This document shows positions 1-8,826 of a stretch of DNA of 64,000 bases, piece by piece. The notes under the pieces were generated by a model, which did not search any database, was not told the origin of the DNA, and worked only from the letters and a program-made list of their open reading frames with translations. Origin of the DNA: Paenibacillus sp. sptzw28 (GTDB lineage: Bacteria; Bacillota; Bacilli; Paenibacillales; Paenibacillaceae); contig NZ_CP080545.1 of assembly GCF_019550795.1 (NCBI RefSeq), forward strand, positions 3,444,001-3,508,000, given 5' to 3'. Within the stretch, counting starts at the first letter, position 1. The number at the start of each line of letters is the position of its first letter. The translations under genes were made by a program, and so were the position numbers.

Positions 1-3000
1 TTTGGTTCAGCGATTTTACGACTGTATCCCACTCTTTGGTACCCGTCGCCTTCAGGAATGAGTTTGTCACTGTCTTTAAGCTGTCAAACGTAACTGTCAC
101 CGTAAACGTGTGCGCAGCTGTCGTTTGATGGCCCGCCATATCCTCTGCTGTGATCGTTACAGTATTCTGACCGGCGGGCAGTGAGTAAGCCTTGGCCTGA
201 ACCAGCGGCTGGCCGCACGGCGTACCGTATACGCTCGAGATAACATCCGTCGCGCTGCATGTAATGCTCACCGTCTGATCGATCGTGTACGACGCCGAGC
301 CCATTATCTGAACGACGGGTGCGCTCCGGTCGATCTTAATCTCAAGCTTGTTCGCTTCTCCCGAATCGACCGAACGGCGGTACTGCACCTGATGCGTTCC
401 CTCTTGTGCCAGGGTGACAGGCGCGCCATAGACTGCCCAGGTGACTCCTCCGTCCAGGCTGTATTCCGCGATTGCCGCAGGAGACATGGTCACTGTGACT
501 GGGGATGTATACCAGCCGTTCTTGCCTCCCGGAGCCGCAGGGTCTACAGACACAGTAACATCCTTCCACTGCAGCCCCTTGAGTGCAGCAATCAATCTCG
601 CTGATGCCGAGTCGATCTCGGGCTGAGCTGCAGCCTCATTGCTGTAGACCTCTTGCGCTTTCTTTACTTCCGCCTGAAGCGCTTGTATGCTCTCCTCTTT
701 GTACAGCCCGGTATCGACTGCACCGGCTTCTTCCAGTAAGATCGGAAGCAATGTCTTGTCGATCGGCTTGTCATAGAACTCAAGCTCAGCGACGTTCGAG
801 TTACCGGCGGGAGAATAGAAGCGCAGATAATTGAAGGCTGTCGCATTTGTAATCGACGCTGTATTCCAAGCCGCCGCAGTGATGCCGTTAATCGTATAAA
901 GATCGGTCCAGGCCATTCCATCATTCGACCCTTGAATGATAGAGCCCTTTACCCTGGATACAAAATTGGTTCTCGGATAGAATTTGACACTTCCGATGCT
1001 TCTGGCATTGTCCGCACCTAAATCGACAAGAATCCAGCTTGGGTTGGCTGTGGTATCGGTATAGGTGCCCGTATTGCCGTCAAAAGCCCGCCAACCGTTC
1101 TGTGCAGCTGACCCCGCGTTGGCGTCAGGCCAGACTACAGTAGAAGCGGTGACCATCGAAGACGTCACGGCAACTTTCGCCGCGGGAAGTGTGGATGCAG
1201 GCACCAGCAATGATTCGGCTTGAGCGAGCTGTTGGATAAGCGCCGCTTTATCGGCGTCCGGCAGCGCAAGCGCAGCCTGGATCCGTTCCGCTTCCTTCTT
1301 ATACAGGTAGTAGCTGCCCTTGGTATAGCCGTCTGGCATCAGCAGTCCGAGACTAACCTTGAAAGCAACCGTTTGGCTGACCGTAAACAGCCCGTTGCTA
1401 ACGGTAAAGATGGCAAAGTTGTCGCCGTAATTCGCCGGAGCCGGAGTCCACGTGAAGATACCTGTGACAGGATCAAACGCCGCGCCCGAAGGCAGTTTGG
1501 CAGCGCTGTAAGTTAGAGCCGCACCGGTAGGATCCGTCGCTTTCACCTGATACGTAAACGCTTGTCTTGTCTTAAGCTCCACCGTTCCACCCGGAGCGAT
1601 GACCGGATCGCCTTTTACGGTGAGCTTGACGGTACGGGAAGTAGACCCTCCTTCCGCTGCAGCGGTTAAGGTTAACGTATAGACTCCGCCCTGCGTTCTG
1701 GCAGGCGTCCATGCGACTGTGCGCTTATCTGGATCGAAAACCGCTCCTTGCGGCAGTCCGCTTACACTGAATACGGTACCGGTTACGGAGTTCAACTGGT
1801 GAAGCTTGAAAGAGAGCTGATTGCCCGCGATGACGGTTTTGTCCGCAACGGGAGCAATCGCCGGAACGCCCGGCAGATAGACCAGACCTTCATAGGCCCC
1901 TCTTAAACGATCGGCTGCGGCGTCAACCTCAGCCTGGCTTGCGCCTGAATCGGATGCGACAGCCTGCGCCGAAGGTATTTCCTGCTGCAAAGCATGCACG
2001 CTGTCAGCCGTATAGATGCCGGCATTGCCTGCTGCAGCAGCCTGCTCCAACAAGAATTTAAGCAAGCTGTTGTCATTCCCATACCCGGTTTGATTATACA
2101 CAGCCCCGATCTCGCCATCGCTTAAAACGCGATTGTAGATACGGAATTCGTCGACCATGCCGCTAAACAGCGGATCGGAAAACTGGCTTTTGCCGATATA
2201 GTTCGTGCCAGGCTGGAAATCGCCCGGTTTGATCGTGATACCGGTCTTCGCCGCCTTCAGCACGCCGTTCACGTACAGCTTCGCCGTTCCATTCCCTAGT
2301 GTCACCGCGACATGAGACCATTGACCCACCGGCAATTGCGCCGTTTCCACAAATTGTTCGCTACCGTTCTTGATCGAGAAACGAAGTGTGTTATTGCCCG
2401 ATCTCGGCGTGAGGAACATATATTGATTTGTGTTATTGCCAAAGTCGAAGATCCTCTGCCACTGGCTGCTTCCATTCCAATACACCCAAGTGGCGAGGGT
2501 CATCTCGTTGTAGCCCGACATTGGCTGCGTCGCTGGCAGCACAACATAGCTGTCCGTGCCGTTTAAGCTGATCGCTTGCCCGACCTTTCCTGCCGGGTAA
2601 GCTGCGGCTCCAATAACGGTTCCGCCCGTGGACGTAGAGAACCCGAACGAATTATTTGCGTTTCCTTCGAATGAGTAGAGCGACGTTGTGTAAGGTACCA
2701 ACAAACTGCGGGCATCATAAATTTCATTAATCAGCTCTTGCTCGTTATAATCGGGATTGCCGACGCTGCTCTTCACATATTCCAATTCTTTCTGGAACAG
2801 GTAGTAGCTTTGTTTCGTATAGTCTTCGTCAGGCAGCTTCTCCGCTTCCGCCAGCGCTTCGGCAATCGTGCCGGGAATTTGGGTGACCATCTCATGACGC
2901 TCTCCGAAGATTCGGAATTCAGCCGGCTCAATCATCGGAGCACCTGGGAACAGTTCGGTCGCCGGCTCGATCATCTGGATTTTCAGGAAGCGGAACTGCT

Positions 3001-5602
3001 CATCTTTGAGGCTATCCTCTACGTCAAGTTTTTGCATATCTTCCGTCACTGTCGTCAGACCGGGCGTTAACCGTGTCCAATTGACTTTATTGTTCGATCC
3101 GAATACGGCAACGCCGCCGATCCGTTCGGGAAAGCTGGCTCTTACCTGGAGCCCGAACGCATTGGCCGATACTTTAAAGTCAGGCCCGAAATCCATGTAA
3201 TATGTCAAATTCTGAGCCCAACAGAAGCATACAAAACTTCCATTCCCATTATCGAGCAGATTCGGGACTGCATTACCGAATGTGGAAGAAGCGAACATAT
3301 TCAGGTAATTCATGCTTCCGTCACTTAACAGCGGCGTCAACAATTGTAGTCCCTGAACCGCATTACTCAAACCAACCAATTTCTGATAGAAAACCTCATC
3401 CGCCGAGCTATTGATCGCACTCATGACATCGGTATACACGACTTTATAACGTTCAAGAGTTGACGAAATATAATTTGTACTCGGATTATAAGGAGTAATT
3501 ACCGCGGCCACCGCCGACTCCCGGTCATCGGTTACGATTACGGTAACGTCTTTAGTTGTCACCGTGGTTCCGTCCGATGCCCCCACGACAAAGGAGTAGG
3601 TTCCGGCCTCAGTCGGCGTCCAGGAAAATACGCCGGTGCTTTCGCTTAGGACAGCACCCTCCGGTTTATTGTCGATTTGATAAGTAACGACGTCCGTCGC
3701 GTTCGGGTCTGCTGCCGTAAAATCGAATTTGACCGGTGCCTCGGAACCGACATAGGCAAATAATTTCAATGGCGCATTTCCCGCACTAAACACCGGAGGC
3801 GTCAGCTGAGCTCCCGCGTTTACATTAACGTGATCGAGGTCAACCGTTGTCCCTGAGCCTTTCACCTTGAAATAAACAAGGTCCCCAAAAAACTGGAAAT
3901 TGTTCATCGTATAGGTTACATACCGCCACTGCCCCATCGTGTCAGGCAGCGTAATGGTATCGCCAATTCCGCCTATAACCTCCAATTTGGCTGTGCCATT
4001 GGTCCGAATTCGGAATCCGATCGTTTTCGAGCCTGTGCTTGAGGCTACGAGCGCAATTTTGCTTCCCTCTTCCGTTGCGGTGAATTGGACGAAAGAAGTA
4101 TCTCCTTCCTGCTTTGTCGCGGAATTGCCGTCAAACCTGGTATATCGGTTTTCAACCTCTCTCAAATCCGGGTTCGATACCGGTTTCGGAAGATATTGCG
4201 CACCTTCGGCTTCCGCTTCTTTCGGGATAAACAGCCAATAATCGGCTCCTCCATCTGGCGACTCCCAGTAAAAGGGCAGTCTCTTCGCAAACATTTCGGT
4301 AAAATATGGGGCTGCTTCCGCCATATTTACTCCTGCCGTGTATTTATAATAATAGTATAGGTCATACACATTACCGCCGATTCTTCCTCGATAAGCCCCG
4401 GAAATGTCTTTATAAATGATGGTCGGATTTCCATTCGCATCGGTATGCGCCGCAACCGGGATCCACGGCGTATCGTAACCGATCATAAACCGGGCAAACA
4501 AGTCGGCGGCTTTCAAGATGCGGTTATCGAGAAATTCGTATGGGCCCACAGCATCCGGCGCTGTCGAAGCCGTCCCGTCTACCGGGTCTACTTTTGTTCC
4601 TTGGGCGAGCAGTAACCGCGAGATGATTTCCACATTGGTAATGTCTCCGGCGCCGTGCGCCTGGTCCCGGCCCATTTCCACATGCTGAACGACCGGGGGA
4701 TCTACCGGCTCCCCAGTCAATGCATTGGTGTCCACCAGTCTGAATAATGCTTTAATGGCACCGTTCTGCCCTTGATCCACAGCCGTCTTATTGACGGTAA
4801 ACCACTCGACCCCTTCGTTATACCGGTCTCTGTTGCCGGTAAAGATATAACCTGACATGGCTCCCAGCAGCGAATAAAGATGCTGGTTCATAAAGCGGTA
4901 ATTCGTATGCTGGAAGGTTTCGATGACCGGATTGATCAGATTGTTCGTGAAATCTGCCGTATCTTTATCCGTCCATGCCAAGCTCGGGTTTTCAGTGCTT
5001 GTATACCGCAGGATTTCTGCAGCAGTAGTCATGCGATTGAGCGGAATTCCCGTATGAATATGCGAATCGGTAAAATACACGTATTTCGCGGGGTCCATCT
5101 GTTCCCAGATCCGGATAATACGCATCGCGTTTGCCCGGTAGACTTCATCACCCGTTATGACATATAACAGAGCTTGAGTATAAGCCTTCAAACCATCGGC
5201 TATAAATCTTGAGTTAAAGCCCTGGCTGTTGAACGCATTGCTGGCCGGTTTCGTCGGATCCGCGCCGCTCTGATTGCTGGAGGTGACGTTCTTTGCAGCC
5301 GCAGCGGATAAGAGCATTTGATTGAAATAGGTATTCCAGGGCTCTTTCTGTGCCCGTACCTGTGCCCTCACATTCTCTAGAATATCCTTGGTAAGCCCAA
5401 CACCGGGATGCTTGAACCCGCTTGCATCGATGACCTCAGCAATCGTTGGTAAATAATCCGTAATTACCGACTGCACAGTTGTCTCAGCTGCAGATACCCG
5501 CGGCGATATAGGCAGGAGCGCTGCCATGAAACTAATGCAAATGACAATAGACAATATACGTTTAAACTCATTTCCGTAATTGAACCTTTTCAGAAACATC
5601 AT
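1..5602 (-). CDS. Giant secreted multidomain protein, alginate-lyase-like N-terminus (partial, 3' end outside window)
   Basis: The frame stays open from the start codon to the left edge (1,867 codons visible), so the C-terminus is missing. Residues 1-39 are a signal peptide ending VSAA. Residues about 50-370 are helical with the motifs NQHLYSLLG and MGRDQAHG, resembling the alginate lyase family (alpha/alpha barrel). Then follow Ig/He_PIG-like modules (EGAVLSESTGVFSWTP), a discoidin-like domain, a LamG domain (GQWSHVAVTLGNGTAKLYVNG, about nt 2100-2700), FIVAR-like spacers, two more He_PIG modules, an F5/8-type domain (about nt 790-1180) and an OmpL47/chitobiase-like Ig module. It is probably an extracellular or surface-attached polysaccharide-acting enzyme; S-layer anchoring would lie outside the window. 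Start: an in-frame ATG at 5620 precedes the GGAGG, so ATG 5602 fits best. Substrate not determinable. Confidence 0.85.
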   Translation of the reverse strand, partial: MMFLKRFNYGNEFKRILSIVICISFMAALLPISPRVSAAETTVQSVITDYLPTIAEVIDASGFKHPGVGLTKDILENVRAQVRAQKEPWNTYFNQMLLSAAAAKNVTSSNQSGADPTKPASNAFNSQGFNSRFIADGLKAYTQALLYVITGDEVYRANAMRIIRIWEQMDPAKYVYFTDSHIHTGIPLNRMTTAAEILRYTSTENPSLAWTDKDTADFTNNLINPVIETFQHTNYRFMNQHLYSLLGAMSGYIFTGNRDRYNEGVEWFTVNKTAVDQGQNGAIKALFRLVDTNALTGEPVDPPVVQHVEMGRDQAHGAGDITNVEIISRLLLAQGTKVDPVDGTASTAPDAVGPYEFLDNRILKAADLFARFMIGYDTPWIPVAAHTDANGNPTIIYKDISGAYRGRIGGNVYDLYYYYKYTAGVNMAEAAPYFTEMFAKRLPFYWESPDGGADYWLFIPKEAEAEGAQYLPKPVSNPDLREVENRYTRFDGNSATKQEGDTSFVQFTATEEGSKIALVASSTGSKTIGFRIRTNGTAKLEVIGGIGDTITLPDTMGQWRYVTYTMNNFQFFGDLVYFKVKGSGTTVDLDHVNVNAGAQLTPPVFSAGNAPLKLFAYVGSEAPVKFDFTAADPNATDVVTYQIDNKPEGAVLSESTGVFSWTPTEAGTYSFVVGASDGTTVTTKDVTVIVTDDRESAVAAVITPYNPSTNYISSTLERYKVVYTDVMSAINSSADEVFYQKLVGLSNAVQGLQLLTPLLSDGSMNYLNMFASSTFGNAVPNLLDNGNGSFVCFCWAQNLTYYMDFGPDFKVSANAFGLQVRASFPERIGGVAVFGSNNKVNWTRLTPGLTTVTEDMQKLDVEDSLKDEQFRFLKIQMIEPATELFPGAPMIEPAEFRIFGERHEMVTQIPGTIAEALAEAEKLPDEDYTKQSYYLFQKELEYVKSSVGNPDYNEQELINEIYDARSLLVPYTTSLYSFEGNANNSFGFSTSTGGTVIGAAAYPAGKVGQAISLNGTDSYVVLPATQPMSGYNEMTLATWVYWNGSSQWQRIFDFGNNTNQYMFLTPRSGNNTLRFSIKNGSEQFVETAQLPVGQWSHVAVTLGNGTAKLYVNGVLKAAKTGITIKPGDFQPGTNYIGKSQFSDPLFSGMVDEFRIYNRVLSDGEIGAVYNQTGYGNDNSLLKFLLEQAAAAGNAGIYTADSVHALQQEIPSAQAVASDSGASQAEVDAAADRLRGAYEGLVYLPGVPAIAPVADKTVIAGNQLSFKLHQLNSVTGTVFSVSGLPQGAVFDPDKRTVAWTPARTQGGVYTLTLTAAAEGGSTSRTVKLTVKGDPVIAPGGTVELKTRQAFTYQVKATDPTGAALTYSAAKLPSGAAFDPVTGIFTWTPAPANYGDNFAIFTVSNGLFTVSQTVAFKVSLGLLMPDGYTKGSYYLYKKEAERIQAALALPDADKAALIQQLAQAESLLVPASTLPAAKVAVTSSMVTASTVVWPDANAGSAAQNGWRAFDGNTGTYTDTTANPSWILVDLGADNARSIGSVKFYPRTNFVSRVKGSIIQGSNDGMAWTDLYTINGITAAAWNTASITNATAFNYLRFYSPAGNSNVAELEFYDKPIDKTLLPILLEEAGAVDTGLYKEESIQALQAEVKKAQEVYSNEAAAQPEIDSASARLIAALKGLQWKDVTVSVDPAAPGGKNGWYTSPVTVTMSPAAIAEYSLDGGVTWAVYGAPVTLAQEGTHQVQYRRSVDSGEANKLEIKIDRSAPVVQIMGSASYTIDQTVSITCSATDVISSVYGTPCGQPLVQAKAYSLPAGQNTVTITAEDMAGHQTTAAHTFTVTVTFDSLKTVTNSFLKATGTKEWDTVVKSLNQ

Positions 5603-5784
5603 TGTTAGTCCTCCATTCATTTAATGCGACTTGATGCACAAAATGCTTGTCTTTCTTTCGTTTTTAGTTAGTGCCGACCTTTGATAAGGACAGTTCTAAA
5701 CTCTTTAATCACCCCCACTGAACTCCATAATGACAGTAATCATATAAGCATCGTTCAGCACTCCCAGAACCAACTCTATCAAAA

Positions 5785-5798
5785 TGAAAACGCTCTAT
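5785..5798. promoter_or_regulatory. Weak cre-like site upstream of the secreted protein
   Basis: TGAAAACGCTCTAT matches the CcpA operator consensus TGWAARCGYTWNCW at 12 of 14 positions. It sits about 185 bp upstream of the giant secreted protein, where carbon catabolite repression of a polysaccharide-degrading enzyme would make sense. Two mismatches lie in the right half, so it may be chance. Confidence 0.25.
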
Positions 5799-5809
5799 CT
5801 ATTGTAATA

Positions 5810-5899
5810 TTATTCGATTTCATCAGTTTTCTTTAAATTCGACAGCACAATTCGCAAAAAAGTGAGGATGGCATGTTCACCATCCTCCGCAATATCCAT
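5810..5899 (-). other. Unassigned 29-codon frame overlapping a hairpin with T-run
   Basis: On the minus strand an ATG opens a 29-codon frame starting MDIAEDGEHAILTF. The open frame extends a few codons upstream (PLLQLFGSN before the ATG) without an obvious ribosome binding site. The same DNA holds an inverted repeat GAGGATGG/CCATCCTC (5864-5871, 5880-5887) followed on the minus strand by six T, which could be a rho-independent terminator with no obvious gene to serve. It may be the decayed 3' end of a lost gene or a terminator; I cannot assign a family. Confidence 0.25.
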
Positions 5900-5914
5900 A
5901 TTGCTTCCAAAAAG

Positions 5915-5944
5915 TTGCAGCAAAGGTTTGATTTATTTTATAAT
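5915..5944 (+). promoter_or_regulatory. SigA-type promoter of the fusB-like gene
   Basis: TTGCAG (5915-5920), an 18-bp spacer and a perfect TATAAT (5939-5944). Transcription would start near 5951, leaving a leader of roughly 200 nt before the resistance-type gene. Confidence 0.7.
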
Positions 5945-5970
5945 GTCCAATACAAGGGGGGGCGGTAGGG

Positions 5971-6018
5971 ATGGCAAATCATTTTGTCAGAAGAAGTAAC
6001 GACCCATGCAAAGCCTAA
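5971..6018 (+). CDS. Leader peptide 1 of the fusB-like attenuator (15 aa)
   Basis: The ATG at 5971 is preceded by a G-rich Shine-Dalgarno (AAGGGGGGG, 8 nt upstream) and reads MANHFVRRSNDPCKA before TAA at 6016. Its last codons form the 5' arm of the 6004-6041 hairpin, so a ribosome stalled here would melt that hairpin. The role as sensing peptide is inferred from position. Confidence 0.6.
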   Translation: MANHFVRRSNDPCKA

Positions 6019-6098
6019 TACTAGGGCGATACTTTGCGTGGGGCTAAGGCAATTAAAGTTAACATTGTCGCCCGAATAAGCTTATATCGATTCTAATA

Positions 6099-6143
6099 AT
6101 GGCTTTGCACCTTATTTGGATTTCATTAATAATAAGGGGCTGA
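6099..6143 (+). CDS. Possible second leader peptide (14 aa)
   Basis: The ATG at 6099 reads MALHLIWISLIIRG and stops at TGA 6141-6143, immediately after the Shine-Dalgarno of the main gene. It spans both arms of the 6110-6137 helix, so translating it would open the hairpin and couple to the downstream gene. It has no convincing ribosome binding site of its own, so it may be chance. Confidence 0.35.
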   Translation: MALHLIWISLIIRG

Positions 6144-6148
6144 AAAGC

Positions 6149-6808
6149 ATGGACAAACCATTTATTAGAAACCATCAATATAACTTGATTAAGAAGCAGG
6201 CCGACCTGCTGCGGAATGCCTGCAATACCGTTTCCGACCGAAAAGTGGTGGACGCGGTAAGATATAGCGTGCAGCTTAAAATTAACGAGGCGCTGCCGGA
6301 TTTGAGCGAGCTTCAAAAACAAATGCTGGAGAAGATTTCGACATTAAATACTGCGCGGGAATTTCAGTATTATATGCTTTCACTGGAGCCTTATTTGGCT
6401 GAGTTTGAGCACGTAACGGATAAACACATCAAGAAGCTGTTTCCCAAAATCAAGAAACTGAAGGTTCCCGACTTAGCGGCAATCGATTACCGCTATGTGA
6501 CCTACCTTGGTTGGACTGATATCGCAACGAATAAATTGTTTCTCGTTTATCATCTGAGCGGGCAGCTCATCGGTGTAGAAGGAAGATATACCCCGGTGAA
6601 TAAGAAAAGCATTTGCTTTTTGTGCAACCGCCATGAAGAGGTTGCATTATTCTCCGCGATTACGAAATCGAAACCGGTTAACGCTTCGCCTGACTACTAT
6701 AAGGCACTCGGCAACTATATGTGCGTGAACAGCGACACATGCAACAAGAACATCACGGATGTTTCCGCATTGGAGAAATTTATTTACGACGTCTGTGAAG
6801 CACCGTGA
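6149..6808 (+). CDS. FusB/FusC-type EF-G-binding protein
   Basis: The 219-residue product resembles FusB-family proteins, which bind elongation factor G and release it from fusidic-acid-stalled ribosomes. The N-terminal half is helical. The C-terminal half carries the family zinc finger: Cys156, Cys159, Cys192 and Cys198 (ICFLCNRH and YMCVNSDTC). Length matches the family (about 213 residues). A start at 6116 would add 11 residues, but the AAGGGG ribosome binding site (6134-6139) lies downstream of it, so 6149 is preferred. The gene is monocistronic, with its own promoter, attenuator leader and terminator. Whether it gives fusidic acid tolerance here is unproven; chromosomal homologues may have housekeeping ribosome-rescue roles. 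Confidence 0.88.
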   Translation: MDKPFIRNHQYNLIKKQADLLRNACNTVSDRKVVDAVRYSVQLKINEALPDLSELQKQMLEKISTLNTAREFQYYMLSLEPYLAEFEHVTDKHIKKLFPKIKKLKVPDLAAIDYRYVTYLGWTDIATNKLFLVYHLSGQLIGVEGRYTPVNKKSICFLCNRHEEVALFSAITKSKPVNASPDYYKALGNYMCVNSDTCNKNITDVSALEKFIYDVCEAP

Positions 6809-6847
6809 ATCGTAAATCACAACTCTTCTTCCAATAAGACAACTGGA

Positions 6848-6876
6848 GCCCGCCTTAATGGCGGGCCTCTCGTTTT
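6848..6876 (+). terminator. Rho-independent terminator after the fusB-like gene
   Basis: GCCCGCC / GGCGGGC stem with a 5-nt loop (6848-6866), followed by CTCTCGTTTT. Confidence 0.8.
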
Positions 6877-6907
6877 AACCGAAATTATTGATTAGGGGGA
6901 ATGCTAA

Positions 6908-7453
6908 TTGGTTTATACAGCACTGCTGCGGGGGATCAATGTTGGCGGAAACAATAAAATTGACATGAAGCTGCTTAAGAAAGCTTTTGAACAAGCTGGT
7001 ATGAACTCTGTTGTGACATATATCAATTCGGGAAATATTATATTTACATATCATGGACAATCAAAAACGGAAATATCTCTGATTCTTCAAGAAGTTATAC
7101 ATTTAAATTTCGGATTGCAAATCAAAGTTGTGGTCCTTAATTTTGATGATATGAATACAGTCGCGAACTCCATTCCGGAGTCATGGACTAACGACCAGCA
7201 GATGAGAACTGAAGTGATGTTTTTATGGGATGAGGTCAATAGTGAGTCAGTTCTTGAAGAGCTTGTTATTAAACCGGATATTGATACGGTGAAATACGTT
7301 GGCGGAGCGATTCTATGGTCGGTTGAGAGAAAGAATGTTACACGAAGCGGTATGAATAAACTGATCGGCTCAAAGATATATCGACAAATGACAATCAGGA
7401 ATGTAAATACAACCCGCAAAATATTCGAACTTATGCAAGCTGCAATGAAGTAA
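6908..7453 (+). CDS. DUF1697 family protein
   Basis: A 181-residue cytoplasmic protein with the DUF1697 signature: N-terminal YTALLRGINVGGNNKI, then NSGNIIF, and a C-terminal MTIRNVNTTRKI. The family is widespread in soil bacteria and has no established biochemical function. The start is TTG at 6908, seven nt after AGGGGGA; the nearby ATG at 6901 is out of frame. It stands alone between a terminator and a convergent small membrane gene. Confidence 0.85.
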   Translation: MVYTALLRGINVGGNNKIDMKLLKKAFEQAGMNSVVTYINSGNIIFTYHGQSKTEISLILQEVIHLNFGLQIKVVVLNFDDMNTVANSIPESWTNDQQMRTEVMFLWDEVNSESVLEELVIKPDIDTVKYVGGAILWSVERKNVTRSGMNKLIGSKIYRQMTIRNVNTTRKIFELMQAAMK

Positions 7454-7505
7454 AATCAGAGATATGCCCGATTAAGTAAAAGCTGCAAACCCGAGAGACA
7501 AGACA

Positions 7506-7537
7506 CAGGGCACCGGCGAGATAACGCTGGTGCCCTG
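7506..7537 (-). terminator. Hairpin between convergent genes
   Basis: CAGGGCACCGGCG / CGCTGGTGCCCTG with a 6-nt loop, one mismatch in each arm. It lies between the ends of the DUF1697 gene and the small membrane gene and could serve both. The T-tract is weak on both strands. Confidence 0.55.
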
Positions 7538-7542
7538 CTCCC

Positions 7543-7719
7543 TCAAAGACGTCTGTTTCTCTTTTCATCCAGATATATATCCAGAGCCTGTATACCGCGA
7601 ATCGCGAGTTTAATGAATAGGAATAAAGCATATATTCCAAGCAGCATAAATAACCCGTTGAAAATAAACATCAACGTCGGTAACACTTCAAACATCGAAT
7701 AGCCGGAAGTAACTGTCAT
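7543..7719 (-). CDS. Small membrane protein, unknown function
   Basis: A 58-residue protein with one or two hydrophobic segments (about residues 13-38, FIFNGLFMLLGIYALFLF) and a basic C-terminus ending DEKRNRRL, suggesting an N-out/C-in anchor. The ATG at 7719 has AGGTGG eight nt upstream; a GTG at 7731 would add MGER and is less well placed. I do not recognise a family. Such short membrane proteins are common in Paenibacillus genomes. Confidence 0.6.
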   Translation of the reverse strand: MTVTSGYSMFEVLPTLMFIFNGLFMLLGIYALFLFIKLAIRGIQALDIYLDEKRNRRL

Positions 7720-7829
7720 CCTTTCACCCACCTTTTCTGTTCAATTAGGTCTATTTTACCATTTTTAAACAGCTGTGTGATGGGGCAGGTCAAAATTTTA
7801 GTAAGATTTAAGATAACAGCATGCAACGC

Positions 7830-8765
7830 TTATCTTTTTTGTATAAGCTTTTGCTCCATACTGTATTTCACGTCCCTGACTAATTGTATGGAGGCTTCAA
7901 TTTCTACCTTTCTTGTCGACACGCTTTCTATACTGCACCCGATTGGGATACCCTTCTCTAATCCGAAATCCATTAATTCTTCAAATACTTCCTGTGATAA
8001 ACGGATTGATTTATCTAGTATATCATTCGAATATATTAATTCATTTTCCAGCCATCTGGGAATGCTTATTCCGAGCCATTTCATAAATTCCAACGTTTTT
8101 TGCGAACCGCAAGGCGCGATATTAAACAGGATCGGAACCATCTCTATTTCGTTGTTCTGACAGTAGTAGTAATAATCTGACAGAAAGTTCTTTGACGCCT
8201 CGACATTGTAAGTCGCCTGAGAAACAAAAAACCGGCATCCATTTCTTACTTTATTCGCAATCCGAAGATGCTCGTCATTATTCTTTAAATGTCTCTCCGG
8301 TATGACGACGCCGCCGAACACTAGCTCGTTGTTCAACCTCTTGCTTAAACTGTAAGCTTCCGGCAAACCAAGCCGTACTTCCTGCTTGCTTGAGGAGGCC
8401 CCTACGAATACCGAGAATCTGTCTTGCTCTGCGTCAGAAGTGAGCCATTCCGACAACTGCGTCTCCGTATATTTGCCGACGCAACGATAAATAATCTTAG
8501 GTACCTCGAGCTCGCTCAAGTACTCCTTGCTGTATGCAGTCGGATCAATCGTTTGGAGATAAGGAAACGGCCTTTCTTGAGTTGTTCTTTCCGCCTCGTC
8601 CTGAACATCGTAAATAATTAAACCGTCAATGTCCAAATCCTTTAGTCTTTCAATCAGTTTTTGCGAAATTTCCGCTAGTTTCTCGGGAGTGTTGCTTTGT
8701 TTCGGGGGTGTTATGCCATATGTTATAATTCCTGTTTCTTTGTTGACTATTTTTTCTTTTAGCAT
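7830..8765 (-). CDS. Methylenetetrahydrofolate reductase-like protein, stand-alone
   Basis: About 311 residues with a TIM-barrel MTHFR-like pattern: the opening GIITYGITPPK, DGLIIYDVQDE, FFVSQATYNVEA (flavin/folate region), and PILFNIAPCGSQKTLEFMKWLGI. It lies outside any methionine or C1 operon. The start at 8765 is chosen over 8798, although both lie downstream of the promoter at 8827-8855; neither has a strong ribosome binding site. Members of this divergent group may reduce methylenetetrahydrofolate or act on other C1 substrates; the true substrate is unknown. Confidence 0.7.
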   Translation of the reverse strand: MLKEKIVNKETGIITYGITPPKQSNTPEKLAEISQKLIERLKDLDIDGLIIYDVQDEAERTTQERPFPYLQTIDPTAYSKEYLSELEVPKIIYRCVGKYTETQLSEWLTSDAEQDRFSVFVGASSSKQEVRLGLPEAYSLSKRLNNELVFGGVVIPERHLKNNDEHLRIANKVRNGCRFFVSQATYNVEASKNFLSDYYYYCQNNEIEMVPILFNIAPCGSQKTLEFMKWLGISIPRWLENELIYSNDILDKSIRLSQEVFEELMDFGLEKGIPIGCSIESVSTRKVEIEASIQLVRDVKYSMEQKLIQKR

Positions 8766-8826
8766 CAATCTCTTTCCATCCCCAATCCGCAAGTGCATTT
8801 TTATTCATCACTAAGTAATTTAATAC

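Larger units (their letters stand above)
5951..6148 (+). promoter_or_regulatory. Attenuator leader of the fusB-like gene
   Basis: The leader carries a short ORF with a strong Shine-Dalgarno and several competing helices. CCATGCAAAG (6004-6013), inside the 3' end of the short ORF, can pair with CTTTGCGTGG (6032-6041). TGCAAAGCC (6007-6015) can instead pair perfectly with GGCTTTGCA (6101-6109). GGGCGA (6024-6029) can pair with TCGCCC (6068-6073). CCTTATT (6110-6116) pairs with AATAAGG (6131-6137), hiding the AAGGGG ribosome binding site of the main gene. This is the layout of ribosome-stalling attenuation; known fusB genes are reported to be controlled this way. The regulatory model is inferred. 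Confidence 0.65.

Noticed and set aside
5971..6041. Resemblance to a c-di-GMP-I (GEMM) riboswitch: GGCAAA followed by ATGCAAAGCC
   Set aside because: The P1b pairing expected between the two conserved blocks is not formed, the spacing is too long and the tetraloop-receptor region is missing; the leader ORF and competing helices explain the sequence better.
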